Below are positions 15,961 to 22,749 of a stretch of 43,692 nt of DNA, one piece after another. This DNA is from an uncultured Eubacteriales bacterium (lineage in GTDB: Bacteria > Bacillota > Clostridia > Christensenellales > Christensenellaceae). The position numbers and the translations under genes were made by a program. The notes under the pieces are model-generated. The model saw nothing but the letters and a program-made list of their open reading frames with translations, did no database searches and was not told the origin of the DNA. The stretch spans positions 1-43,692 of the forward strand of contig UQXU01000006.1 of NCBI GenBank assembly GCA_900545085.1, given 5' to 3'. Position 1 is the first letter of the stretch; every line of letters begins with the position of its first letter.

Positions 15961-17148
15961 ATGAAATTTAAACGAGATAATTTACTCCTTCAAAAATCAA
16001 TATACGCTTTTTTGACAGCAGCAGCCATTTTCGTATTCGCCATGCTGTTCCTCGCTCCGGCAAAGCTATTCGCATGGTTGGGTATATTAATAGACATTTT
16101 ACTGCCTTTCATATGGGCGTTCGTGTTGGCGTATGTCGGCTCGCGGCCTATGAGTTTTTTCGAGCGGCTGTACGGCCGAGTTTTCAAAAAAAAGCCCGGC
16201 GCTAAGCTGAGCCGTGTGCTCGCGCTCATATCCGTACTTCTTATATTTTTCATCTTAATGTATTTCCTGTTTATATCGCTCATTCCGCAAATCGTGACGA
16301 GCATCACCTCGCTCGGCGGATCACTCTCAGGCAACTTCGATTCTCTAATGGAACGGATTATCACCTGGAGCAGCGAAAAGGGATTGGATATCTCCGGTTG
16401 GATCGGCCCGCTCTCGACTTGGAAGGGCGTGGTTTCGAAGCTGGGAGAAGTTCTCACCAATATCGCGCCTGATATCGCCTCCTTCGGCGTGGACTTTATA
16501 AGCAATATCGCCAGCTCAGTATCTACATTTGTAATCGCATTTTTTGCTTCAATATATCTGCTCTACAGCAAACGCGCTTTTATAAATCAGACAAAAAAAA
16601 TAACGTATGCCTTCCTGCCTGAATCTAAAGCGCGAAACCTTATCTCCATAATGCGGGAAACCAACGACATATTCAGCGGATATATCTCCGGAAAAATACT
16701 CGATTCCGCTGTTATAGGCATACTGCACTATATCTTCCTGCTTATTTTCGGCATAGAATATCCGGAGCTTATCTCCGTTGTGATAGGCATTTTTAATCTC
16801 GTTCCCATGTTCGGTCCTATAATCGGCGCGGTGATATGCGGAATTCTGCTCCTGATAATAAGCCCCTCCCACGCTCTTATATTCTGCATAATCACCATTG
16901 TGCTTCAGCAGCTTGACGCTCAGGTGATCTGCCCCCGAATCGTGGGCGACGGCGTAGGTCTGAAAGCATTCTGGATTATTTTCGCGATAACAGTCGGCGG
17001 GCGCATCCTCGGCGTGCTCGGCGCTCTGATAGGCATTCCCATACTCGCAATCGTATTCTCTCTCCTGCGCGCATACACAAACAGCAAGCTGGAGAAAAAA
17101 GGACTATCTACAGACAGCTCGGATTACGGCTCCGACGATATAAAATAA
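15961..17148 (+). CDS. AI-2E family transporter (PF01594 permease)
   Basis: Polytopic membrane protein of 395 residues with about eight hydrophobic helices. It has the family pattern of two N-terminal helices, a long extracytoplasmic amphipathic region (about 90-170), and C-terminal signature stretches ISVVIGIFNLVPMFGPIIGAVICG and LDAQVICPRIVGDGVGLKAFWIIFAITVGG. Members range from autoinducer-2 exporters (TqsA) to Na+(Li+)/H+ antiporters, so the substrate is open. The ATG at 15961 has GGAGGG four bases upstream and is preferred over an ATG 21 bases earlier. An extended -10 (TGGTATACT, 15923-15931) lies upstream. It is divergent from the metal repressor and transcribed alone. Confidence 0.9.
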   Translation: MKFKRDNLLLQKSIYAFLTAAAIFVFAMLFLAPAKLFAWLGILIDILLPFIWAFVLAYVGSRPMSFFERLYGRVFKKKPGAKLSRVLALISVLLIFFILMYFLFISLIPQIVTSITSLGGSLSGNFDSLMERIITWSSEKGLDISGWIGPLSTWKGVVSKLGEVLTNIAPDIASFGVDFISNIASSVSTFVIAFFASIYLLYSKRAFINQTKKITYAFLPESKARNLISIMRETNDIFSGYISGKILDSAVIGILHYIFLLIFGIEYPELISVVIGIFNLVPMFGPIIGAVICGILLLIISPSHALIFCIITIVLQQLDAQVICPRIVGDGVGLKAFWIIFAITVGGRILGVLGALIGIPILAIVFSLLRAYTNSKLEKKGLSTDSSDYGSDDIK

Positions 17149-17150
17149 AA

Positions 17151-17181
17151 AATTAATCCCGCTGCATACCGCAGCGGGATT
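17151..17181. terminator. Bidirectional terminator between convergent genes
   Basis: AATCCCGCTGC (17155-17165) pairs perfectly with GCAGCGGGATT (17171-17181). Leftward transcripts run into a T-rich tract (A-rich on plus, 17142-17154). It sits between the permease and the secreted protein gene. Confidence 0.85.
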
Positions 17182-17188
17182 CTGTGTT

Positions 17189-17602
17189 CTATATAGTTTT
17201 TGTGGCAGAATATTTAGTGGATGCTTCTATCAGCGTGTCATCGCTGTCGTAAGCCCGCGCAACCACGGCGCATCTGTAAGTGCCGCTGGAAAGGCCGGAT
17301 TTCGATTTGCTTATAGTAACCGTTGTCCCACCCGTCTTAGTCCACGTCAAAACGGGGTTCCAAGCGTTTCCGTTCTTTTTCTGCAAAGTCATTGTCATCT
17401 TTAGATAATAGTTTGACGAAGCTGCATCTGCTTCACCTGTACAAGACGCCGTACTTCCCGATACGCTCAGAGCTGCGCTAGCTGAAGCCACTCCTCGACT
17501 GTATAAAGAAATCCCTCCATCGTCATCAGCCGTAAACACAGGCACAGCGCTGAGCATAAACAACAGAGCCAGAAAAATACTCAATATTTTCTTTTTTGTC
17601 AT
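17189..17602 (-). CDS. Small secreted protein of unknown function
   Basis: Not recognised. A 137-residue product with a classical signal peptide (MTKKKILSIFLALLFMLSAVPVFTA, cleavage near 25), then about 110 residues rich in Ser, Thr, Ala and Gly. The mature part alternates beta-prone stretches: SASAALSVSGSTASCTGEAD, NYYLKMTMTLQKKNG, GTTVTISKSKSG, GTYRCAVVARAYD. The two cysteines (in ASCTGEA and YRCAV) could form one disulfide, suggesting an Ig-like or beta-sandwich domain. The GGAGG site is 6-7 bases upstream of the ATG. It begins 18 bases after the DUF4367 gene, so it is the last gene of the PPK2-sigma operon and ends at the shared terminator. Confidence 0.75.
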   Translation of the reverse strand: MTKKKILSIFLALLFMLSAVPVFTADDDGGISLYSRGVASASAALSVSGSTASCTGEADAASSNYYLKMTMTLQKKNGNAWNPVLTWTKTGGTTVTISKSKSGLSSGTYRCAVVARAYDSDDTLIEASTKYSATKTI

Positions 17603-17620
17603 TTGTATCCTCCATATTTT

Positions 17621-18277
17621 TTACGAGCTTTTTTGTATGCTATTCGCCATCTCCAAGGCTTCTTCCTCAGAAATCTCTCCCGAGATCAACATCTTTGCCG
17701 ATTCTGTAGCCCAAACTACAAACACATTGTCAAAGTGCTTCGCCAACACGCCCTCATAACCGTTAATGTAACACTTCTCTACTTTATCTCCATACGTTAC
17801 ACCTATCGCTACAGTTGAGTCATACGAATAAGCACTAAAAGTCAATAAACAGTTATTTGGTTCCTCATTCTTTTCCCAACAATATGTACTTATTGAATTT
17901 ATTTTATCTTCTTCGCCGTTAGACAGCTCGTAGCCCTCCGGAACATATGTCGCCTCGTAATTTACGTTTTGAATTTCCGGATTCTCCACGGGATTCCCGT
18001 CGTAATCTACATATTCTACCTTTACTTCAGAAAAATCAGGACCGAGCTCCAGCGTCGTCCTTGTAACAACGTGCTGCGACGCGATAACAGCGCTGAATAT
18101 CGTCTGAGTCACCAGCATGCACAACACCAGCGACGCAAAGGCAAAGCTCACCACTTTGCGAGTGGTGAATCTCGTCTTTCCGGAGATTCTATCCGAAACT
18201 TCCGCCGCTTCCGCAGCTGCATCCTCCCATATCGCATGTATTATGCCGTCTTCATATGGATTTTTGCGGTTCTTCAT
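17621..18277 (-). CDS. Single-pass membrane protein with extracytoplasmic DUF4367-like domain (candidate anti-sigma or sensor)
   Basis: A 218-residue protein: acidic cytoplasmic N-terminus (1-40), one membrane helix (about 42-66, FAFASLVLCMLVTQTIFSAVI), and an exported domain. The exported part resembles DUF4367: YVPEGYELSNGEEDKINS, NCLLTFSAYSYD, CYINGYEGVLAKHFDNVFVVWATESAKMLISGEISEEEALEMANSI. It starts inside the last 26 bases of the sigma-factor gene with its own AAGGA site, so the two are translationally coupled. A membrane protein coupled to a sigma gene is often its anti-sigma; no ZAS zinc motif is seen in the N-terminus. The anti-sigma role is inferred from layout. Confidence 0.75.
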   Translation of the reverse strand: MKNRKNPYEDGIIHAIWEDAAAEAAEVSDRISGKTRFTTRKVVSFAFASLVLCMLVTQTIFSAVIASQHVVTRTTLELGPDFSEVKVEYVDYDGNPVENPEIQNVNYEATYVPEGYELSNGEEDKINSISTYCWEKNEEPNNCLLTFSAYSYDSTVAIGVTYGDKVEKCYINGYEGVLAKHFDNVFVVWATESAKMLISGEISEEEALEMANSIQKSS

Positions 18278-18851
18278 CTGCTAAATCCTTATTTTTAGCC
18301 CGTTTTCTGTCTGCCTTCTCCGCATTAGCTATAAGCTTGCTTTTAGCTCTGCTCAGATATTTTCTTACGCTGCTCTGTGACATTCCCATGCTCTCGGCTA
18401 TTTCCGCGCAATCCATACCTAAAATATATTTATACTGCAATATCTCCCGCTGTTTCCCGGGCATCTCGCGCAGAGTCTGCTTCAACGCATCATATGTCGA
18501 AGCATTCATCGGAGCGCTTATTATTTCTTCTTCATCCTCGACGTCGGATTCTATTTCCCTTCTCTTTCTGCTTCTGCGCTTTTTGTAAATTAATGCGCGC
18601 ATCTCTCTTCTTATCAGAACTATCATATATGCGTCCAGACCTTTTTTGGACAGATTTTTCAGATAGTCCCTTTTTTCGATAGAAGCAAGTATGACTCTCT
18701 GGACTACATCCTCTGACGCCGCTTCGCTTATGCCGTATTCCCTCGCTACGCCGATTATCATCTCGCGATATTCAGAGTATAGCTGAAGCGTAAAGACATC
18801 GTCTTTAAGTTTGAGAAAAAAATCCGATTTACCGACCTTGCTCTTGTCCAT
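18252..18851 (-). CDS. Sigma-70 family RNA polymerase sigma factor (short, ECF-like)
   Basis: A 199-residue factor lacking regions 1 and 3. A region 2-like helical block (LQLYSEYREMIIGVAREYG...DVVQRVILASIEKRDYLKN...AYMIVLIRREMRALIYKKRR) is joined by an acidic linker (ESDVEDEEEIISAP) to region 4: LREMPGKQREILQYKYILGMDCAEIAESMGMSQSSVRKYLSRAKSKL, with a clear helix-turn-helix. The C-terminus is basic then acidic. The ATG at 18851 follows the PPK2 stop codon by four bases. A GTG at 18896, inside PPK2, has GGAGGAG seven bases upstream and would add 15 basic residues; either is possible. It is tightly coupled to the PPK2 gene upstream and the DUF4367 gene downstream. Confidence 0.88.
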   Translation of the reverse strand: MDKSKVGKSDFFLKLKDDVFTLQLYSEYREMIIGVAREYGISEAASEDVVQRVILASIEKRDYLKNLSKKGLDAYMIVLIRREMRALIYKKRRSRKRREIESDVEDEEEIISAPMNASTYDALKQTLREMPGKQREILQYKYILGMDCAEIAESMGMSQSSVRKYLSRAKSKLIANAEKADRKRAKNKDLADEEPQKSI

Positions 18852-18855
18852 TAGC

Positions 18856-20319
18856 TCAATGATGCTCCCTCTGCGAAAGACTTGCTTTCGCCGCACGTAT
18901 GAACTCCTCCAGCACAGCTATTCTCGCGCTGTACTTGTCTTTTCCTTCTATTATAGTCCAAGGCGCGTATTCCGTGTTTGTATACCGCATCATATCGTCT
19001 ATTGCCGTTTCGTATGCGCTCCATTTATCTCTGTTGCGCCAATCCTCGTCCGTCAGTTTCCACTGTTTGCTCGGCGTCGCCGCGCGTTCGTTGAATCTTT
19101 CGAGCTGAACCTCAGGGCTTATGTTGATAAAGAATTTCAGGACTATCGCTCCCCAGCGCACGAGGTCAAACTCGAACTCGTTTATCTCACCGTAAGCTCT
19201 TTTCCAATCGCGAGGGCTGCAAAATCCCTCTATCCTCTCTACCATAACTCTGCCGTACCAAGAGCGGTCAAATATGGTTATATGCCCCTTCTCCGGCAGC
19301 GCCCGGGCAAATCTCCAAAGGTAATGATGAGCTTTCTCTTCCGGAGTAGGCGACGCGATAGGGCACACCTCATACGCACGCGGGTCCAGCGCGCTTGTCA
19401 ATCTCTTTATCGCGCCCCCTTTTCCCGCTGCATCCCATCCTTCAAAAGCTATCACCGCCGGGATTCTCGCCTTGAACAGCTTCAATTGAAGCTCTCCTAT
19501 CTCTTTTTTAAGCTTTTTCAGTCTTTTATCATAGTCCTCTCGGCTCATCGGAACCACTTCGGGATGATACGATATAGGCTGAACGGGCATCAGCACTGCG
19601 TCCGCAGTATATATTTCTCCGTCGTTCGGGAACGCAGGGCGCGCCAGCGCTTTCTTCAACTCTTCGCTTAGAATCCCGCATATCTCCAACGCGGCATTCC
19701 TTTTGTATTTAGCGTCTATAACATGCCAGCGAGAGAAGTCGTAGTTTGTGCTGCTGAGTATGTCGTCGTAATGAAACTTTAATTCATCATAGTTTTTATT
19801 CTGAGCTTCGTCTCTCGGCGTGACTCTCCATGCCGTTTCGCTGTCCGACTTGAGTTCGTCAAAACGCCTGCGCTGTTCCTCTTTCGATATGTTGAGAAAA
19901 AATTTTACTACCAACACGCCGGAATTTGTCAGCTGACGCTCAAACGCGCGTATGCCCTTCCTTCCGGCCTCCGAATCTGCGTTTCCATCCAGAAGAAGTC
20001 TATACCACGAGCGCTCCAATATAGAAATAATTCCTTCTTTCGGAGCGACGCTGGCGAAATAAGATATACTGCTCGTCAGCTCGTTCTTCTCCGGCGGATC
20101 AATATCGTAAAACTTAAAACCGCGCGGGTCGAAGCATCCTATCAGCTTGTTCAGCAGGGTGCCCTTGCCCGACGAACCCCATCCTTCGAAAAGCACTATG
20201 ACAGGAAGCTTTGCCGCTTTCACATTCTGCTGTAAAACGCCGAGATGCTCTTGCAGCGGCTTCATTCGCTCTTTGTATTCAGCTTTAGATATTTTCTCTG
20301 TAGCCTTAATCTCCAGCAT
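18856..20319 (-). CDS. pap: Polyphosphate:AMP phosphotransferase (two-domain, class II PPK2)
   Basis: Uses polyphosphate to phosphorylate nucleotides, in class II typically AMP to ADP. The 487 residues hold two PPK2 domains. Domain 1 (about 12-225) has Walker A GWGSSGKGT (46-54) and ERSWYR. Domain 2 (about 262-480) has GWDAAGKGG (294-302), LDPRAYEV, a lid region and IFDRSWYGRV (349-358). The second domain keeps the full D-R-S-W-Y-G-R-V signature. The first has Glu for Asp and loses GRV, as expected if only the C-terminal domain is catalytic, the known state for Pseudomonas PAP. Start ATG has GAGGAGG upstream, and a TATAAT at 20355-20360 lies further up. It heads an operon with a sigma factor, a DUF4367 protein and a secreted protein. 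Confidence 0.93.
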   Translation of the reverse strand: MLEIKATEKISKAEYKERMKPLQEHLGVLQQNVKAAKLPVIVLFEGWGSSGKGTLLNKLIGCFDPRGFKFYDIDPPEKNELTSSISYFASVAPKEGIISILERSWYRLLLDGNADSEAGRKGIRAFERQLTNSGVLVVKFFLNISKEEQRRRFDELKSDSETAWRVTPRDEAQNKNYDELKFHYDDILSSTNYDFSRWHVIDAKYKRNAALEICGILSEELKKALARPAFPNDGEIYTADAVLMPVQPISYHPEVVPMSREDYDKRLKKLKKEIGELQLKLFKARIPAVIAFEGWDAAGKGGAIKRLTSALDPRAYEVCPIASPTPEEKAHHYLWRFARALPEKGHITIFDRSWYGRVMVERIEGFCSPRDWKRAYGEINEFEFDLVRWGAIVLKFFINISPEVQLERFNERAATPSKQWKLTDEDWRNRDKWSAYETAIDDMMRYTNTEYAPWTIIEGKDKYSARIAVLEEFIRAAKASLSQREHH

Positions 20320-20410
20320 CCTAGCCTCCTCAACGAATTTCTCCGTACATGTTTATTATAACACAAACACTTAGACAATTCGATACTTTTTTGTTAAAAA
20401 TATGTACAAT

Positions 20411-20505
20411 TTCAATAAGGGGCGCCGCCCCGTCATTCAACAATTAGAGCGAGAGGCGAAGCCTCTCAGGGCTTCAGCGTCGGATTGCATCTGTTCACGG
20501 TTATA
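20411..20505 (+). repeat. Dispersed hairpin repeat, copy B (modules 1, 2 and end)
   Basis: TTCAATAAGGGGCGCCGCCCC, GTCATTCAACAA, then AGAGGC-GAA-GCCTCT and GGGCTTCAGCG. It then jumps directly to ATCTGTTCACGGTTATA, lacking the hairpins of modules 3 and 4 found in copy A. It lies in the 312-base divergent gap between PPK2 and the acetyltransferase gene, abutting the latter's promoter; nothing else is seen there. Confidence 0.85.
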
Positions 20506-20509
20506 TTCG

Positions 20510-20538
20510 TTGCACTTTCGAAATATGAGTGATATAAT
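20510..20538 (+). promoter_or_regulatory. Promoter of the GNAT acetyltransferase gene
   Basis: TTGCAC (20510-20515) and TATAAT (20533-20538) are 17 bases apart. The -35 starts within about five bases of the end of repeat copy B. Confidence 0.75.
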
Positions 20539-20631
20539 TAAACATAAACAGTTGCTAAACTAATAAATAATTCTATCTTAATTATAAATATCGGCGATTT
20601 TTTCATTTTTTCATAATAGGGGGAAGAAGTA

Positions 20632-21159
20632 GTGATTTACACAGAACGGCTGCATCTGCGCCGCGTTCTCAAGTCCGACGCGGATGCTCTGTATCAAGCT
20701 TGTAAAAGTCCGAACGTCGGACCAAACGCAGGGTGGAAACCGCATACGAGTCCGGACGAGACGCGCAGCATAATGCACGACGTCTTTCTCATTCGTACAG
20801 GCGTTTTCGCTATAGTAGAAAAGCATTCTCAGCAGCTAATGGGGACTATAGGTCTGATAAACGACCCATGCCGCAATCATTTTTTTGTGCGAATGCTGGG
20901 ATATTCTCTGGGAGAGGAATACTGGGGGAAGGGCTATGCCACCGAGGCCGCCCGTGCCGTGATAAACTACGGCTTCGACGTTCTCGGTCTCGGGATGATA
21001 TCCGCTTATTGCTACGACTTCAACGAGCGCTCCGGGCGTGTGCTTCAAAAGTGCGGCATGAAATATGAAGGTACTCTGCGCAGAGGAGAACGGCGATACG
21101 ACGGCAGACTTATTGATTTACAGTGTTACTCCATTCTCAAAGAAGAAAGAAATAATTAA
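20632..21159 (+). CDS. GNAT family N-acetyltransferase (RimJ/RimL-type)
   Basis: A 175-residue acyl-CoA-dependent N-acetyltransferase. It opens TERLHLRRVLKSDADALYQ, the usual RimJ/RimL start. It has the acetyl-CoA loop YSLGEEYWGKGYATEAARAVINYGF (motif A, Q/R-x-x-G-x-G/A as WGKGYA) and NERSGRVLQKCGMKYEGTLRRG, the asparagine-containing motif B. The target may be a ribosomal-protein N-terminus or a small molecule and cannot be told. The start is GTG with AGGGGG eight bases upstream. It is transcribed alone and shares a terminator with the convergent hydrolase. Confidence 0.92.
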   Translation: MIYTERLHLRRVLKSDADALYQACKSPNVGPNAGWKPHTSPDETRSIMHDVFLIRTGVFAIVEKHSQQLMGTIGLINDPCRNHFFVRMLGYSLGEEYWGKGYATEAARAVINYGFDVLGLGMISAYCYDFNERSGRVLQKCGMKYEGTLRRGERRYDGRLIDLQCYSILKEERNN

Positions 21160-21164
21160 AATTA

Positions 21165-21197
21165 TCCCTCAGTAAAAAAACTGAGGGAATTTTTTAT
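21165..21197. terminator. Bidirectional terminator
   Basis: TCCCTCAGT (21165-21173) pairs with ACTGAGGGA (21180-21188) over an A-rich loop. ATTTTTTATTTT follows on the plus strand and an AATTTTAATTATT tract on the minus strand. It serves both convergent genes. Confidence 0.85.
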
Positions 21198-21745
21198 TTT
21201 ACCAGGTTTGATATAAATTTAAAGTGCTCATTTTTAGATGTTCGCGTCAGCTCGAAAAGTATCGCTTCTGACGTAGTCAGCAGGCAGCCTTCTTCTTCTG
21301 CGCGCCTGAGCGCCGTCTTTTTATCTGACGGTTTCCTTGACGATATGCAGTCCGTGACCAGAGCCACCTCATAGCCCGCCGCTCTCAGATCTATGCACGT
21401 CTGCAATACGCAGACATGAGCCTCAACTCCGCATATTATAGCCTGATTTCTGCCCAGATCGTTCATAGACCGCACCGCTCCGTTTATCCTTCCGTCGTCC
21501 ATGCAGCTGAAAGACGCTTTGTCAAAGCAGGGCGCGCCGTCCAGCAATTCTTTGAGCGGAGAAACCGTCCATCCAAGTCCCTTTGTGTACTGCTGAGTAA
21601 GTATCGCAGGTATTGTCAGCTCGTTCAGCCCCTGCGCCAGCATCGCCGAGCGTTCTAAGACCGATTTTCGCTTGCTCATCGCCGGCATAAGCTTCTCCTG
21701 AAAATCTATAAACATCGCAAAACTCTTCTCTGCCAATATTCTCAT
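21194..21745 (-). CDS. Isochorismatase-like cysteine hydrolase
   Basis: A 183-residue alpha/beta hydrolase of the isochorismatase/nicotinamidase superfamily. The catalytic triad is visible as D14 (FIDFQEKL), K76 (FDKASFS) and C112 (GVEAHVCVLQT); the cis-peptide region ICGVEAHVC is typical. The closest match is the YcaC-like subgroup of unknown substrate (E-x-H-V-C-V, ends LLTTSEAILFEL). There is no sign of siderophore or nicotinamide genes nearby. It is monocistronic; the ATG is preceded by a GGAGGT-like site. Confidence 0.88.
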   Translation of the reverse strand: MRILAEKSFAMFIDFQEKLMPAMSKRKSVLERSAMLAQGLNELTIPAILTQQYTKGLGWTVSPLKELLDGAPCFDKASFSCMDDGRINGAVRSMNDLGRNQAIICGVEAHVCVLQTCIDLRAAGYEVALVTDCISSRKPSDKKTALRRAEEEGCLLTTSEAILFELTRTSKNEHFKFISNLVK

Positions 21746-21982
21746 CGTTAAGTATACCTCCGCTTTTTTATAACAATTTATTTTTATTGTACACCGCAGC
21801 CCGCAAGCGCGTCAACGCCCGACCTGCTCAAGCATATTTTACCCTTATACGGAGCTTTCAAAAAACTTTTTTTATTTTTTTATATTATATGCAATAAATA
21901 GGAATTCCACTGCATTTACTTGTTGAAAGAATCAAACAGGCTAAGACCTCAAAAAGAAGGTGACAAAAAAAGGAGGATTACT

Positions 21983-22651
21983 ATGAAAAAGAAATTGATG
22001 AGCATGACATTGGCAGCAGGTATGATCGCAGCGTTAATCGCTCCCTCAGCCGCATTCGCCGCTCAATCCGTTGGGCGTGTGTACGACCTTGAGGCAGAGC
22101 GCGAAGGCGCTTACGTCGAACTGGAGTGGGACGAAGTATACGGCTCCGACGGCTACCAGATCTTGCGCTCCGATTCTAAAAACGGAACTTACACGAGTAT
22201 CAAGTTCCTCAAAGGCGAAGATAACGACGAATACCTCGACAAAACCACATCTAAAAACAAGACGTACTACTACAAAGTCCGCGCATACGAAAACACCAAA
22301 AGCGGAAAAACTTATGGAGCGTACAGCAGCGTAGTTTCCGTAAAAGCGGTCAACTCCTCATCTGTAGGTCAAGTCAAAGATCTGGAAGGAGAGCGCAAAG
22401 GATCATATGTCGAGCTTGAATGGGACGATGTTAAAGGCGCCGGCGGTTATCAAATCTACCGCTCCACGAGCAAAAACGGTTCCTACTCGCTCATAAAGAC
22501 AATCAAAGGTCAGAGCTGCGACGAATACCACGACAAAAGCAGCAGCCTCGTAAGCGGCAAGAGATACTACTACAAGGTTCGCGCATACAAAACTGTAGGC
22601 AATTCCAAAACTTACGGAGCATTCAGCAGCATTGTAAGCGCAAAAGCATAA
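21983..22651 (+). CDS. Secreted protein with two tandem fibronectin III-like repeats
   Basis: A 222-residue exported protein. The start is the ATG at 21983 with AAAGGAGG seven bases upstream; an open frame from 21920 has no comparable site. The signal peptide is about residues 1-27 (MKKKLMSMTLAAGMIAALIAP..AFA). The mature part is two closely similar blocks of about 95 residues (about 30-122 and 126-222). Both contain VxDLExER-GxYVELEWD-V-G-GYQI-RS-SKNG-Y and YYYKVRAY...KTYGA-SS-VS-KA, a FN3 pattern often found in clostridial surface proteins. No sortase motif or enzymatic domain is seen. It is monocistronic with its own terminator. The repeats look like a recent internal duplication. Confidence 0.88.
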   Translation: MKKKLMSMTLAAGMIAALIAPSAAFAAQSVGRVYDLEAEREGAYVELEWDEVYGSDGYQILRSDSKNGTYTSIKFLKGEDNDEYLDKTTSKNKTYYYKVRAYENTKSGKTYGAYSSVVSVKAVNSSSVGQVKDLEGERKGSYVELEWDDVKGAGGYQIYRSTSKNGSYSLIKTIKGQSCDEYHDKSSSLVSGKRYYYKVRAYKTVGNSKTYGAFSSIVSAKA

Positions 22652-22670
22652 ATCTTTTTCCCCATATTGC

Positions 22671-22703
22671 AGACGCAGCTTTACGCTGCGTCTCTTCTTT
22701 TAA
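22671..22703 (+). terminator. Terminator of the FN3-like gene
   Basis: AGACGCAGC (22671-22679) pairs with GCTGCGTCT (22685-22693) over a 5-base loop, followed by CTTCTTTT. Confidence 0.88.
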
Positions 22704-22749
22704 TATATTTGCTTCTAACTAATATATTTGCTGTTAACTCCGCCGTCTT

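Noticed and set aside
18811..19671. Plus-strand open frame of 286 codons opposite the PPK2 gene
   Set aside because: Antisense to the second PPK2 domain; Arg/Tyr/Ser-rich shadow composition, no start signal.
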